A DNA stretch of 64,000 bases from Bacillota bacterium (GTDB taxonomy: Bacteria > Bacillota > Clostridia > Lachnospirales > Lachnospiraceae). How positions within the stretch are numbered: the first letter of the stretch is position 1; every line of letters begins with the position of its first letter. Both the position numbers and the translations under genes were made by a program. The DNA is taken from assembly GCA_023391695.1 (NCBI GenBank), contig JAEWAK010000027.1, positions 348,637-412,636 on the forward strand, read 5' to 3'. Of the stretch, positions 43,053 to 51,952 are shown piece by piece. The notes beneath the pieces were generated by a model. It made no database searches. It worked only from the letters and a program-made list of their open reading frames with translations, and had not been told where the DNA came from.

Positions 43053-44903
43053 TTACATCTTTTTGATATTAAGGGCACGGATTGCATTTAAAATAGCAAT
43101 TACGGATACACCTACATCAGAGAACACGGCAGCCCACATGGATGCCAGACCAAAGGCTCCAAGAACCAGTACTACACCTTTTACCCCTAATGCTAAAATA
43201 ATGTTTTGTCTTACAATCCGAAGTGTTTTTTTGGATATCTTCATAACTTTGGCAATCTTAGAAGGCTCATCCGTCATGATAACCACATCGGCTGCTTCGA
43301 TGGCTGCATCTGAACCCAGCCCGCCCATGGCAATACCGATATCCGCTCTGGCAAGAACAGGTGCATCATTAATACCGTCGCCGACAAACGCAAGTTTCCC
43401 TTTGGCACTTTTCTCCTGCATCAATTCCTCCATCCGTTCCACTTTGTCTGCAGGAAGCAGTTCCGTATAAGCCTTATCCAGTTTTAATTCCCCTGCAACT
43501 TTCTGCCCAACCGTATCTGCATCCCCTGTCAGCATGACGGTTTTTTTAATTCCAGCCGCCTTCAGATCCTGAATTGCCTGACGGGAATCTTCCTTTATTT
43601 CATCTTCAATGCAGATAAACCCAACATATTTACCTTCTACCGCCAAATGTACTATGGTACCTGTGGATACCGCATCGTTATAAGAAATATTCTCCTTTTG
43701 CATCAGCTTTACATTGCCTGCCAGAGTTTCTTTCCCATCAATGACCGCTTTCACGCCGTGGCCTGCAATTTCTTCTATGTCTGAAACACGGGAAGAATCC
43801 ACTTCTTTCCCATAAGCTTTCTTGATTGAAATGGCAATGGGATGATTGGAATAGTCTTCCGCATAGGCCGCAACTTCCAGTAATTCACCAACCGTCATAT
43901 TCTCCGGCTGAATTTTACTTACAGCAAAGGAGCCTTTGGTCAAGGTTCCTGTCTTGTCAAAAACCACTACCTCCGTATCAGCCAGCGCTTCCAGATAATT
44001 GCTTCCTTTTACCAGCACACCGGATTTTGATGCACCGCCGATTCCGCCGAAAAAGCTTAGAGGAATGGAGATGACAAGGGCACAGGGACATGAAATAACC
44101 AGAAAGGTTAATGCACGTGCTACCCAGATACTAAATTCCTGGCCTGTAATCAAAGGCGGCAAGACTGCCAGTAACACCGCCGCAATAACTACAATAGGGG
44201 TATAATATCTCGCAAATTTCGTGATAAAGTTTTCACTTTTGCTTTTCTTGTCACTGGCATTTTCCACCAGTTCAAGAATTTTGGCTACGGTTGACTGTCC
44301 GAATTCTTTTGTTACTTGAATTGTCAGTGGTCCTGTCTGGTTAATACAACCGCTGATAATATCCTGCCCTGCCTGTATATCTCTTGGCACAGACTCACCG
44401 GTTAATGCAGACGTATCAATGGTGGATACCCCTTCTGTTACGATACCATCCAACGGTATCCGCTCCCCGGGCTTTACCACAACGGTATCACCTACCTGTA
44501 CCTCCTCCGGGTCTACCTGCACCAGCTGCCCGTCACGAAATACATTGGCATAATCCGGCCGTATATCCATCAGATCCGAAATGGAACGGCGGGATTTAGA
44601 CACGGCATAGGACTGGAACCATTCACCCACCTGATAAAACAGCATAACCGCAACGCCTTCCGGATATTCCCTTAAAAAAAATGCACCCACAGTAGCCACT
44701 GCCATCAGAAAATTTTCATCGAAAACCTGGCCATTTAAAATGTTTCTGCCTGCTTTTAAGAGAATGTCCCCTCCGATAATTCCATATACCACCAAAAAGA
44801 CAGCCAATTTTGCAATCCCCTCCAAGGGCAGCAGGATTGCTATAGTATAAAGTATGCCTGATATGATAATGCGAAGCAACTGCTTTTTTTCCCTTTTTGA
44901 CAT
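43053..44903 (-). CDS. P1B-type heavy-metal ATPase (Zn/Cd/Pb class)
   Basis: An ATP-driven metal exporter of 616 residues. It has the transmembrane metal motif SCPCAL (near residue 275), the phosphorylation motif DKTGTLTKG (near 317), the hinge VGDGINDAPVLARADIGIAMG (near 525) split over one run, and in the last membrane helix SDVGVSVIAILNA, whose aspartate is typical of Zn/Cd/Pb pumps. Unlike the second copy, it lacks an N-terminal HMA domain; a free HMA protein is encoded just upstream instead. The gene has AGGAGGATAA ahead of its ATG. Confidence 0.93.
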   Translation of the reverse strand: MSKREKKQLLRIIISGILYTIAILLPLEGIAKLAVFLVVYGIIGGDILLKAGRNILNGQVFDENFLMAVATVGAFFLREYPEGVAVMLFYQVGEWFQSYAVSKSRRSISDLMDIRPDYANVFRDGQLVQVDPEEVQVGDTVVVKPGERIPLDGIVTEGVSTIDTSALTGESVPRDIQAGQDIISGCINQTGPLTIQVTKEFGQSTVAKILELVENASDKKSKSENFITKFARYYTPIVVIAAVLLAVLPPLITGQEFSIWVARALTFLVISCPCALVISIPLSFFGGIGGASKSGVLVKGSNYLEALADTEVVVFDKTGTLTKGSFAVSKIQPENMTVGELLEVAAYAEDYSNHPIAISIKKAYGKEVDSSRVSDIEEIAGHGVKAVIDGKETLAGNVKLMQKENISYNDAVSTGTIVHLAVEGKYVGFICIEDEIKEDSRQAIQDLKAAGIKKTVMLTGDADTVGQKVAGELKLDKAYTELLPADKVERMEELMQEKSAKGKLAFVGDGINDAPVLARADIGIAMGGLGSDAAIEAADVVIMTDEPSKIAKVMKISKKTLRIVRQNIILALGVKGVVLVLGAFGLASMWAAVFSDVGVSVIAILNAIRALNIKKM

Positions 44904-44933
44904 GTCTGTTATCCTCCTTTTTTCATAATAAAA

Positions 44934-44999
44934 GCTGCCGCAAATTAGAAATGATCTTCTCCGGTTGTATGTACAAGATACAGAGAATTTTGCAGCAGC
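44934..44999 (-). terminator. Hairpin family 2 copy between the HMA and ATPase genes
   Basis: GCTGCCGCAAA and TTTGCAGCAGC pair around a 44-base loop. It sits in the middle of an apparent operon, so it may be a processing or partial termination site. Confidence 0.55.
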
Positions 45000-45007
45000 C
45001 CCTGGCT

Positions 45008-45226
45008 TTACGCCTTTACGGTTACATCCGGCTCAATTTTTTTAATTACCTTTTTGGCTTCACTTAATACCGAATCGTACTTATCATCGGGAGCCTCCAG
45101 CTCCATTTTTTGACTGAGAAAATTTACCTTAACATCGGTTACTCCCTCCAGCTTTTTCACGGCATTTTCAATTTTAGCTGCACAGTTTGCGCAATCCAGA
45201 TCCTGTAATTTAATTATCTTTTTCAT
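45008..45226 (-). CDS. Small HMA-domain metal-binding protein
   Basis: A free-standing heavy-metal-associated domain of 72 residues with the metal-binding CANC in LQDLDCANCAAKIENAVKKL. Such proteins deliver metal to the transporter. It precedes the first ATPase gene, which itself lacks such a domain. The ATG at 45226 has AAGGAG seven bases upstream; an in-frame start 69 bases earlier would lie in the promoter region and has no site. Confidence 0.88.
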   Translation of the reverse strand: MKKIIKLQDLDCANCAAKIENAVKKLEGVTDVKVNFLSQKMELEAPDDKYDSVLSEAKKVIKKIEPDVTVKA

Positions 45227-45254
45227 ATAATTTCTCCTTTCAGAAAATATTGAA

Positions 45255-45300
45255 TGATCCAATTGAATCATAAATAGAATCAAATAATTTATCAATCAAG
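45255..45300 (-). promoter_or_regulatory. Candidate metal-regulator operator upstream of the first HMA gene
   Basis: On the minus strand TTATGATTCAATTGGATCAT lies here; its complement AATTGAATCATAA differs by one base from the ATTCAATCATAA present ahead of the second cassette. Confidence 0.4.
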
Positions 45301-45434
45301 CAATCGTTTAATTGTTCTCTTTTAGTATATGCATCACTTAGCAATTTGTCAATTGTTTTTTAATTTATTTTTATAAATTATCTTTTATCATTGACACAGT
45401 CCTTTGATATTACTATAATAATAATTGAAAAGTG

Positions 45435-45454
45435 ACTCAACTATTCAATCATAA
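45435..45454 (+). promoter_or_regulatory. Candidate operator upstream of the CadC-like gene
   Basis: ACTCAACTATTCAATCATAA, nearly identical to the site at 45961. It resembles ArsR-type operators (TCAA spaced from TTGA-like half sites). Confidence 0.5.
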
Positions 45455-45466
45455 GGAGGTTACCCC

Positions 45467-45835
45467 ATGAGTGCTTATACTGCAGATGTTGACAGATGTG
45501 ACTGTAATATTATTCATGAAGCCGTAGTAAATGATGTCAGGGAACATATGCCCGACGAAGAGAATTTAATGGATCTGGCTGATTTATTTAAGCTGTTCGG
45601 AGATTCTACACGTGTAAAAATCCTTAGTGCTTTATTTCGTGCAGAAATGTGCGTCTGCGATATTGCTGTTCTTTTAGGCATGACAAAATCAGCCATCTCA
45701 CATCAGCTCAGACTTCTCAAACAGTCTAAACTGGTAAATTACCGTAAGGAAGGCAAGGTTGTTTACTACTCATTAGCAGATGAACATGTTAAAACTATCT
45801 TCGACCAGGCGATGATACATGTTTGTGAAAAGTGA
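45467..45835 (+). CDS. CadC-like ArsR-family metal sensor
   Basis: A 122-residue repressor with both metal sites known from the family. The N-terminal Cys11 and Cys13 plus Cys62 and Cys64 in EMCVCDIAVL would form the CadC-type Cd/Pb site. Asp105, His107, His118 and Glu121 in the last helix match the zinc site of CzrA/SmtB. The helix-turn-helix is MTKSAISHQLRLLKQSKLV with wing RKEGKVVYYSL. AAGGAGG precedes the ATG. It is divergent from the first HMA-ATPase pair and upstream of the second, so it probably controls both. Confidence 0.92.
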   Translation: MSAYTADVDRCDCNIIHEAVVNDVREHMPDEENLMDLADLFKLFGDSTRVKILSALFRAEMCVCDIAVLLGMTKSAISHQLRLLKQSKLVNYRKEGKVVYYSLADEHVKTIFDQAMIHVCEK

Positions 45836-45960
45836 ATTTTATCATTAATGTATAGATAATGTTCTTAGTATTCTGTTAATGTCATCAGGCAAGCTTTTAC
45901 ATATGAGCCTGATGTGGTTATGGTAATTAACGGGGAATTTTACCTCAATAGTTGAATAGA

Positions 45961-45981
45961 AGTTCAATTATTCAATCATAA
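45961..45981 (+). promoter_or_regulatory. Candidate operator upstream of the second HMA gene
   Basis: AGTTCAATTATTCAATCATA then A matches the site ahead of the CadC-like gene at 17 of 20 positions. CTCAAtagTTGAA lies just upstream. Confidence 0.5.
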
Positions 45982-46005
45982 AAATTAGAAAAGGAGATAT
46001 AAAAT

Positions 46006-46233
46006 ATGGCTACAACAAAAAAACAATATATACTGGAAGGGCTCTGCTGCGAAAACTGTGCTGCCAAAATCCAAAATGATGTTCAGGCTTTAGAAAGTAT
46101 AAAATGCGCAAATGTCAATGCAGATACAACCATTCTCTCCGTGGAATTTGAAGGAGATACTGACAGTATTCTGAAAGCTATCACCAGTATCGCAATTTCC
46201 CATGATGAAGATATTGTGGTAAAAGAAGCATAA
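46006..46233 (+). CDS. Small HMA-domain metal-binding protein, second copy
   Basis: A 75-residue heavy-metal-associated domain with CCENC in LEGLCCENCAAKIQNDVQAL. It is followed after 21 bases by the second ATPase gene, which has two such domains of its own. The sequence differs enough from the one at 45008 to rule out a recent duplication. ATG at 46006 has AAAGGAGAT upstream. Confidence 0.88.
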   Translation: MATTKKQYILEGLCCENCAAKIQNDVQALESIKCANVNADTTILSVEFEGDTDSILKAITSIAISHDEDIVVKEA

Positions 46234-46254
46234 CAGAAAGCGACGGTGATAACA

Positions 46255-48606
46255 ATGGATGCAGCAATAAAAAAAGAATTTACCCTGGAAGGTCTGTGCT
46301 GCGGTAATTGTGCTGCCAAAATTGAACGGGATGTAAAAAAGCTGAGTGGTATCGCTACTGCTTCCGTTGATTTTGTGTCGAAAACCCTCTCTATGGAGAT
46401 TGCCGACAGTGCAGCGGCTAATAGCCTGATTGCACAGGCAGATTCCATTGTAAAGAGACATGATTCTGCAGTTGTAATGATTGAAAAAGAAATCTCAGGA
46501 CCCGGACAAAAGACATTATATCTACTGGGACTTTGCTGCGGCGACTGTGCCCAAAAGATTGAAGCACAGGTCAACCGTATTGAAGGCGTTAAGACCGCTT
46601 CTCTTGATTTTGTTACCCAGCGGCTTACTATTGAGGCAATAGACCGGAAATCTCTTCCGGCTATTATACGGCAGGCCTCACAAATTGCTTTAGACATAGA
46701 ACCTTCCATTCAAATTTCTTATACAGATAAAAAACAGGAAGAAGCTGGCTCCCCAGCCACCAGAAAATGGGTTTACCGTATAAGCCTTATTGCGGGTACC
46801 TTGTTATTTGCTGCTGGTATCGCATTTGATTTACCCCGTCCCGCCGAATTAATAATATTTCTGCTAAGTTACCTGTTCATCGGCGGTGAGGTTGTCTTTC
46901 GGGCACTAAAAAATATTTCCAAAGGTCAGGTTTTTGATGAAAACTTTCTGATGAGTGTGGCTACTATCGGTGCTTTTGCCATTGGTGAGTACCCGGAAGG
47001 TGTTGCGGTTATGCTGTTTTATCAGGTCGGTGAAGCCTTTCAGCGCCTGGCGGTCAACCGTTCCCGTAAATCCATTTCTGCTCTTATGGATATACGGCCT
47101 GATTTCGCCAATTTAAAAGTGGGTAACGAAATACGCAAAGTAACTCCGGAAGAAGTTGGCATCGGTGATGTAATTATAGTTAAACCCGGTGAAAAAATAC
47201 CTTTGGACGGACGGATCATAGAAGGCTCTTCTGCACTGGATACCTCTGCCCTCACGGGAGAATCCCTCCCCAGGGATGTAGAGCCAGGCAATGAAGTCTT
47301 ATCCGGCTCCATCAATAAAAATGGTGTGTTAACCATTGAAGTTTCAAAGGAATTCGGAGAATCTACCATTTCCAAAATTCTTGATCTGGTGCAAAATGCA
47401 AGCAGCAAAAAAGCACCTACTGAAAATTTTATTACAAAATTTGCAAGATATTACACCCCGATTGTTACCTTTGCCGCTTTGGCACTGGCTGTTATCCCTC
47501 CCCTAGTTATTCCGGGGGCAACTTTTAATGACTGGATCTACAGGGCGCTTGCCTTTTTAGTAGTGTCCTGTCCCTGTGCTCTGGTTATCTCCATTCCGTT
47601 AAGCTTCTTCGGAGGTATCGGCGGAGCATCGAAGAACGGTATTTTAGTAAAAGGAAGTAACTATCTGGAAGCCCTTAACAATATCGATACCATTGTATTT
47701 GATAAAACCGGTACTCTGACAAAAGGTATTTTTAAAGTAACTAAAACCGTCGCTGCTAACGGCTGGCCGGAGGCGGAACTGCTCTCCTATGCGGCCCATG
47801 CGGAAAGCTTTTCCAACCATCCGATTGCCTTATCCATTCAAAAGGCTTATAATCAGCCAATTGACCAGAACCGGCTTACGGAACAGGAAGAAGTGCCCGG
47901 ACATGGAATCCGTGTTAAGATTGACGGTAAATTAGTGCTCGCCGGTAATGGAAAGCTGATGGAAGCAGAGCATATCGGCTGGCAGCCGGTGAATGAACTG
48001 GGAAGCATAGTATATCTGGCTGTTGACGGTGTTTATGCCGGTCACATTGTAATTTCCGATGAAATAAAGCCCGACAGCAAAAAGGCCCTGAAAGATTTAA
48101 AAGCCCTGGGTGTAAATCAAACTGCCATGCTGACCGGTGACACAAGGATAGTCGGAGAAGCCATAGCCAGGGAAATCGGTCTGGATACTGTGTTTTCCGA
48201 GCTGTTTCCCCACCAGAAGGTGGAACAGCTGGAGCAGCTGGATAAAAACAGGAAATCCAAAGGAAAACTTGTCTTTGTCGGAGATGGCATCAACGATGCC
48301 CCCGTACTGGCAAGAGCCGACATCGGAATTGCCATGGGAGCATTGGGTTCCGATGCGGCCATTGAAGCAGCTGATGTTGTGTTAATGACGGATGAACCGT
48401 CAAAAATTGTATCCGCTATTAAGGTGGCTCGGAAAACCAGAGCGATTGTATGGCAGAATATTTTATTTGCCATGGGTGTAAAACTCGTGGTTCTTGCCCT
48501 CGCTGCAATTGGCATCGCTACCATGTGGGAGGCAGTTTTTGGTGATGTAGGTGTAACGGTAATTGCCATCCTAAATGCAATGCGTGCTATGAAAACTGTG
48601 CGTTAA
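46255..48606 (+). CDS. P1B-type heavy-metal ATPase with two N-terminal HMA domains
   Basis: A 783-residue exporter. Two HMA domains come first (GLCCGNCAAKIERDV near residue 13, GLCCGDCAQKIEAQV near 90), then the membrane core with SCPCAL near 440, DKTGTLTKG near 482, and the C-terminal GDVGVTVIAILNAMR with the aspartate of Zn/Cd/Pb pumps. It is closely similar to the ATPase at 43053 over the shared core but longer. A GTG nine bases earlier (46246) is also in frame; I prefer the ATG at 46255. A strong terminator hairpin follows. Confidence 0.93.
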   Translation: MDAAIKKEFTLEGLCCGNCAAKIERDVKKLSGIATASVDFVSKTLSMEIADSAAANSLIAQADSIVKRHDSAVVMIEKEISGPGQKTLYLLGLCCGDCAQKIEAQVNRIEGVKTASLDFVTQRLTIEAIDRKSLPAIIRQASQIALDIEPSIQISYTDKKQEEAGSPATRKWVYRISLIAGTLLFAAGIAFDLPRPAELIIFLLSYLFIGGEVVFRALKNISKGQVFDENFLMSVATIGAFAIGEYPEGVAVMLFYQVGEAFQRLAVNRSRKSISALMDIRPDFANLKVGNEIRKVTPEEVGIGDVIIVKPGEKIPLDGRIIEGSSALDTSALTGESLPRDVEPGNEVLSGSINKNGVLTIEVSKEFGESTISKILDLVQNASSKKAPTENFITKFARYYTPIVTFAALALAVIPPLVIPGATFNDWIYRALAFLVVSCPCALVISIPLSFFGGIGGASKNGILVKGSNYLEALNNIDTIVFDKTGTLTKGIFKVTKTVAANGWPEAELLSYAAHAESFSNHPIALSIQKAYNQPIDQNRLTEQEEVPGHGIRVKIDGKLVLAGNGKLMEAEHIGWQPVNELGSIVYLAVDGVYAGHIVISDEIKPDSKKALKDLKALGVNQTAMLTGDTRIVGEAIAREIGLDTVFSELFPHQKVEQLEQLDKNRKSKGKLVFVGDGINDAPVLARADIGIAMGALGSDAAIEAADVVLMTDEPSKIVSAIKVARKTRAIVWQNILFAMGVKLVVLALAAIGIATMWEAVFGDVGVTVIAILNAMRAMKTVR

Positions 48607-48696
48607 GAATAAACCATTTTACAGAAAATACTCTCCCGCTTGAGTGGTATCGAGTATCCAAAACTGTGTTAAGCGGCACCTTTGCTCTATAAAAGT

Positions 48697-48740
48697 AAAT
48701 CAGGGTTGATCCTGCTATGTGGATTTCAACCCTGATTTTT
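48697..48740 (+). terminator. Terminator after the second ATPase gene
   Basis: AAATCAGGGTTGA (48697-48709) and TCAACCCTGATTT (48726-48738) form a perfect 13-bp stem followed by TT. It may also belong to the end of the neighbouring insertion-sequence remnant. Confidence 0.8.
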
Positions 48741-48775
48741 GGTACTTTAATAAAGTCCTTTTTTTGTCTGGATTT

Positions 48776-48960
48776 TTAGCCTGTTTTTATCTCAAAAGAT
48801 AGCTCTGTCGCTTTTTGCTGGAGTTTATGGATGTTGAAAGCCAATCCTAAAAGAATCTCAGTTTTACCTTGTTCTTCTTAGCAGAAATCTTTGAAGTTCA
48901 TAGTCTTTTTAAACTCCAAAAGCTCCTTCAACTTAAACAGAGCTGCAAAAAGTAAAAATA
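48776..48960 (-). pseudogene. Transposase remnant, C-terminal end (IS1182-like)
   Basis: The minus strand codes for LFKLKELLEFKKTMNFKDFC, an in-frame stop at 48878-48880, then EEQGKTEILLGLAFNIHKLQ and about 14 more residues. The second part resembles the conserved end of IS1182-type transposases. No upstream part remains because the epimerase gene ends at 48962. It is a decayed fragment and cannot be active. Confidence 0.6.
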
Positions 48961-48961
48961 T

Positions 48962-49978
48962 TTATTTTATTATATCCTGTACCGCCATTTCCAGAGCCGC
49001 AATTACTTTGTCACACCATTCATCAAATTCTTTATCTTCCCTCTGGTATTCCGGATGGTTTAAAATATTTTGGATAGTTTCCCTGACACCCCGGTCAAAA
49101 CGCTTCACCGCTGTGAATTCAGGCACCAGCCTCTTTAATTTTAAATTGTCAAATACAACAGAATTCGCCTTATCGCCTAATAAGGAACCGTTAAAATCCT
49201 GCCCGCTGGCAGCATCCAGAAATTCCGAAGAAACATGGGCGGCATTTAATTTAACACCCAAAGCATCTGCAATGGCCTGGTATATCTGATTCCAGGTCAG
49301 GGTTTCATCCGAAGTAATCTGAACGGCTTCCCCGATTGCATGGATATTACCTAACAAGCCGATAAATCCCCTGGCAAAATCCGTATTATGGGTCATAGTC
49401 CAAAGGGAAGTTCCATCCCCATGGATGATTACCTTTTTTCCTTCCTGCATACGTTTTATTACCTGCCAGCTTCCTTTCTCACCGTGCACTCCCAAGGGTA
49501 CGCTTCTGTCATCGTAGGTATGGCTGGGCCTGACTATGGTAACAGGGAACCCATTTTCCCGGTACAGTTTCATTAAATACTCTTCACAGGCTATTTTATT
49601 GCGGGAATATTCCCAGCGCGGATTAGACAAAGGGGTGCCCTCTGTTATCCGGTAATCCGATAAGGGGGTCTGGTAGGCCGATGCCGAACTGATAAAAATA
49701 AACTGTTTCGTTTTATCCTGAAACAACCGGTAATCCCTCTCCAGCTGGTCAGGGACAAAAGCGATAAAGTCGGCAACCACATCAAATTGCAGATCTGCCG
49801 TTAATTCGGAGACCCTGGCCTCGTCGCCTATGTCTGCCCTGATTTCTTTTGCCCCGGATGGCAGCCCCTGATTCCTGTGGCCGCGGTTTAATAAATACAG
49901 TTCGTCGCCCCTTTCCAGCAATGCCTTGGAAATAGCCATACTTATGGTACCTGTACCGCCAATAAATAATATCTTCAT
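48962..49978 (-). CDS. NAD-dependent epimerase/dehydratase family protein
   Basis: An extended short-chain dehydrogenase of 338 residues acting on nucleotide sugars or related substrates. The Rossmann motif is at the start (ILFIGGTGTISMAISKAL), with ISSASAYQTP near residue 115 and the catalytic region YSRNKIACEEYL near 145 (Tyr-X3-Lys). The HTYDDRSVPLG and GSWQVIKRM segments suggest the isoflavone-reductase-like or mRNA-binding-protein subgroup, so the substrate is uncertain. ATG at 49978 has GGAG six bases upstream; a longer frame from 50035 lacks a site. Confidence 0.8.
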   Translation of the reverse strand: MKILFIGGTGTISMAISKALLERGDELYLLNRGHRNQGLPSGAKEIRADIGDEARVSELTADLQFDVVADFIAFVPDQLERDYRLFQDKTKQFIFISSASAYQTPLSDYRITEGTPLSNPRWEYSRNKIACEEYLMKLYRENGFPVTIVRPSHTYDDRSVPLGVHGEKGSWQVIKRMQEGKKVIIHGDGTSLWTMTHNTDFARGFIGLLGNIHAIGEAVQITSDETLTWNQIYQAIADALGVKLNAAHVSSEFLDAASGQDFNGSLLGDKANSVVFDNLKLKRLVPEFTAVKRFDRGVRETIQNILNHPEYQREDKEFDEWCDKVIAALEMAVQDIIK

Positions 49979-50067
49979 CAATCGCTCCAATCTGCCTTTT
50001 AAAAAAGGCCTTTCATTCCTTGTATGGTATTTCAATAATTGCCATCTTATTAATAAATACCTGCTTA

Positions 50068-51204
50068 TTATAATGCAGCCAGAACGCCTTCAACACGTCT
50101 TAATTCGTCACGGATTTTTAACTTCTGGGGACATTTCTTTTCACAGACGCCGCAGTCCTTACAGACATCAATGGTTTTACCGGCTTCTGCTTTATATTTT
50201 TTCATTTCGGATCTGGCATGCTCTGTTAAACCGTAGACATTATGATAGGTATACAGGTTAAAGATATGGGGAATGTTAATTCCTACCGGACATGGCTGGC
50301 AATAAGAACATCCGGTGCAGTATAATTCACTGAACTTCTTAAGCTGTTCTACCGCATCTCCCAACTGTTTCCACTCTTCTTCGGAAAGTATGGTATTGTC
50401 ACTGCCGATAACAAGGTTCTTATCTACCATATCCATATTCTGCATGCCGGATAAAGCACAGCTTAAATAAGGATTGCCCAAAACGAATTTAAAAGCAAGC
50501 TCATAAGTTGCGATGGAAGGTTTACCGGTTAATTTCGTATAAAGATCCGTCGGTGCGGCAAGTCTTCCTCCGCCGACCGGGCCCATGGCCACAATTCCTA
50601 ATCCCCTGGCTCCTGCATAATTGATCATCTCTTCATTGCTTCTGTCCAGAAGATTGTATTGAACCAGCATGGTTTCCATCGGAATTCCTCTTTCCTGGGC
50701 CGAATCAATTATGTACCTGATATTTTGCGCTTCATCATGGAAGGAAAATGAAATATGCCGGATCAGGCCTTCTTCTTTTGCTTTTTTTGCTTCCTCCAGT
50801 AAATGAAGCCCTATTACACCCTCCTCAAAACTCTTCTTATTAATTCCCCAGAAATGATAGAAGTCAATGTAGGAAGTGTCCAGCTTTGCCAGACTCTTTT
50901 CCAGAAACTTTCTGTAATCCCCTGCTGACTTACAGTCCCCAACCGGTAATTTGGTGGAAATCATTACCTTATCACGGATACCCTTTAAGGCTTTCCCCAC
51001 AGCCAGTTCACTGTTGGAATGACAATAATACGGTGCCGTATCAAAGTAATTTACACCATTATCATAAGCATGCAGCAGCATTTCCGTTGCTTTTTCGTCA
51101 TCCACAAACCATTTGCCGTCTTTTTCATACTCCGGAAGCCTCATGCAGCCAAAACCCAGTGCCGAAATATTTTCACCGGTCTTTCCAAATTCCCTGTAAT
51201 TCAT
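50068..51204 (-). CDS. Aldo/keto reductase with C-terminal 4Fe-4S domain
   Basis: A 378-residue protein combining an aldo/keto reductase barrel (residues 1-280) with two [4Fe-4S] motifs near the end: CTGCSYCQPCPVGINIP and CKDCGVCEKKCPQ. Catalytic residues are visible: Asp/Tyr in NYFDTAPYYCHS, Lys in MISTKLP and His in DFYHFWG. Such fusions are common in anaerobes and probably exchange electrons with ferredoxin. ATG at 51204 has GAAAGGAG upstream. The promoter spacing and palindrome show control by the divergent MerR-type gene. Confidence 0.88.
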   Translation of the reverse strand: MNYREFGKTGENISALGFGCMRLPEYEKDGKWFVDDEKATEMLLHAYDNGVNYFDTAPYYCHSNSELAVGKALKGIRDKVMISTKLPVGDCKSAGDYRKFLEKSLAKLDTSYIDFYHFWGINKKSFEEGVIGLHLLEEAKKAKEEGLIRHISFSFHDEAQNIRYIIDSAQERGIPMETMLVQYNLLDRSNEEMINYAGARGLGIVAMGPVGGGRLAAPTDLYTKLTGKPSIATYELAFKFVLGNPYLSCALSGMQNMDMVDKNLVIGSDNTILSEEEWKQLGDAVEQLKKFSELYCTGCSYCQPCPVGINIPHIFNLYTYHNVYGLTEHARSEMKKYKAEAGKTIDVCKDCGVCEKKCPQKLKIRDELRRVEGVLAAL

Positions 51205-51250
51205 AATAAACTCCTTTCAAAATCATCACATAGTTTTTAAATATAACACG

Positions 51251-51281
51251 AGTATAAGCCATAGAGTTAACTCTAGGTCAA
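51251..51281 (-). promoter_or_regulatory. MerR-type promoter of the aldo/keto reductase gene
   Basis: On the minus strand TTGACC (51276-51281) and TATACT (51251-51256) are 19 bp apart, too far for normal use. The spacer holds the perfect palindrome TAGAGTTAACTCTA (51262-51275). This is the classic arrangement in which a MerR-family activator twists DNA to align the hexamers. Confidence 0.85.
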
Positions 51282-51485
51282 TGATTTTTTAAAAAGTATG
51301 CAATTTTTTAATGTTTAATAATTTTAATAATTTTAATAATTTTTAATAATTTCCCATTTTTTTCTTCCAAATGAAAATTTACTTTTCATTTAACCTCCAG
51401 GCATTTTATTAAGATTGACACAAAATTTACAATATGTTATTTTATAGTGGATGGGGTACCTTAAAAGACAATGGAGGAAGTTAGC

Positions 51486-51869
51486 ATGGAATATACGATT
51501 AAACAGGTTTCCGAAAAAACCGGACTGTCCATATATGCTTTACGTTATTACGATAAAGAAGGATTACTGCCGTTAGTAAAACGAAGCCAGAGCGGAATAA
51601 GGAAATTCTCCGACAACGATATTGACTGGCTGGGATTGATCTGCTGCCTGAAAAATTCAGGTATGTCAATTGATAATATCAAGAAATTCATGAATTTGTG
51701 TTTACAGGGTAATGAAACGGTTGAAGTACGTAAAAATATTCTTCTGAAACACAAAGCCAATATCTTAGCACAAATGAAACAGTTGGAAAGCAGCCTGAAT
51801 ACCATTAATTATAAAATCGATCATTATAAGGAAATCGGAATTTTTCATATAGACAGTGAGACCGTGTAA
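51486..51869 (+). CDS. MerR-family transcriptional regulator
   Basis: A 127-residue activator of the AdhR-like type. The winged helix is YTIKQVSEKTGLSIYALRYY (residues 2-22) with wing KRSQSGIRKFSDNDIDWLG, followed by a coiled-coil dimerisation helix. There is no metal-binding cysteine loop at the end, so it probably senses aldehydes or electrophiles. ATG at 51486 has GGAGG eight bases upstream; the earlier ATG at 51471 overlaps that site. It faces the aldo/keto reductase gene, which it likely activates. Confidence 0.88.
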   Translation: MEYTIKQVSEKTGLSIYALRYYDKEGLLPLVKRSQSGIRKFSDNDIDWLGLICCLKNSGMSIDNIKKFMNLCLQGNETVEVRKNILLKHKANILAQMKQLESSLNTINYKIDHYKEIGIFHIDSETV

Positions 51870-51952
51870 AAAAATCAGTAAACAGCTTCCAAAGATAACC
51901 GGATTTAAGTTTAGCATATTTCCAGGTCTTAAGTTCACTACACAAAAAGTTT

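Noticed and set aside
42581..48606. P-type ATPases as copper exporters
   Set aside because: The last membrane segment has the aspartate-glycine pattern of Zn/Cd/Pb pumps rather than the MxxSS pattern of copper pumps.
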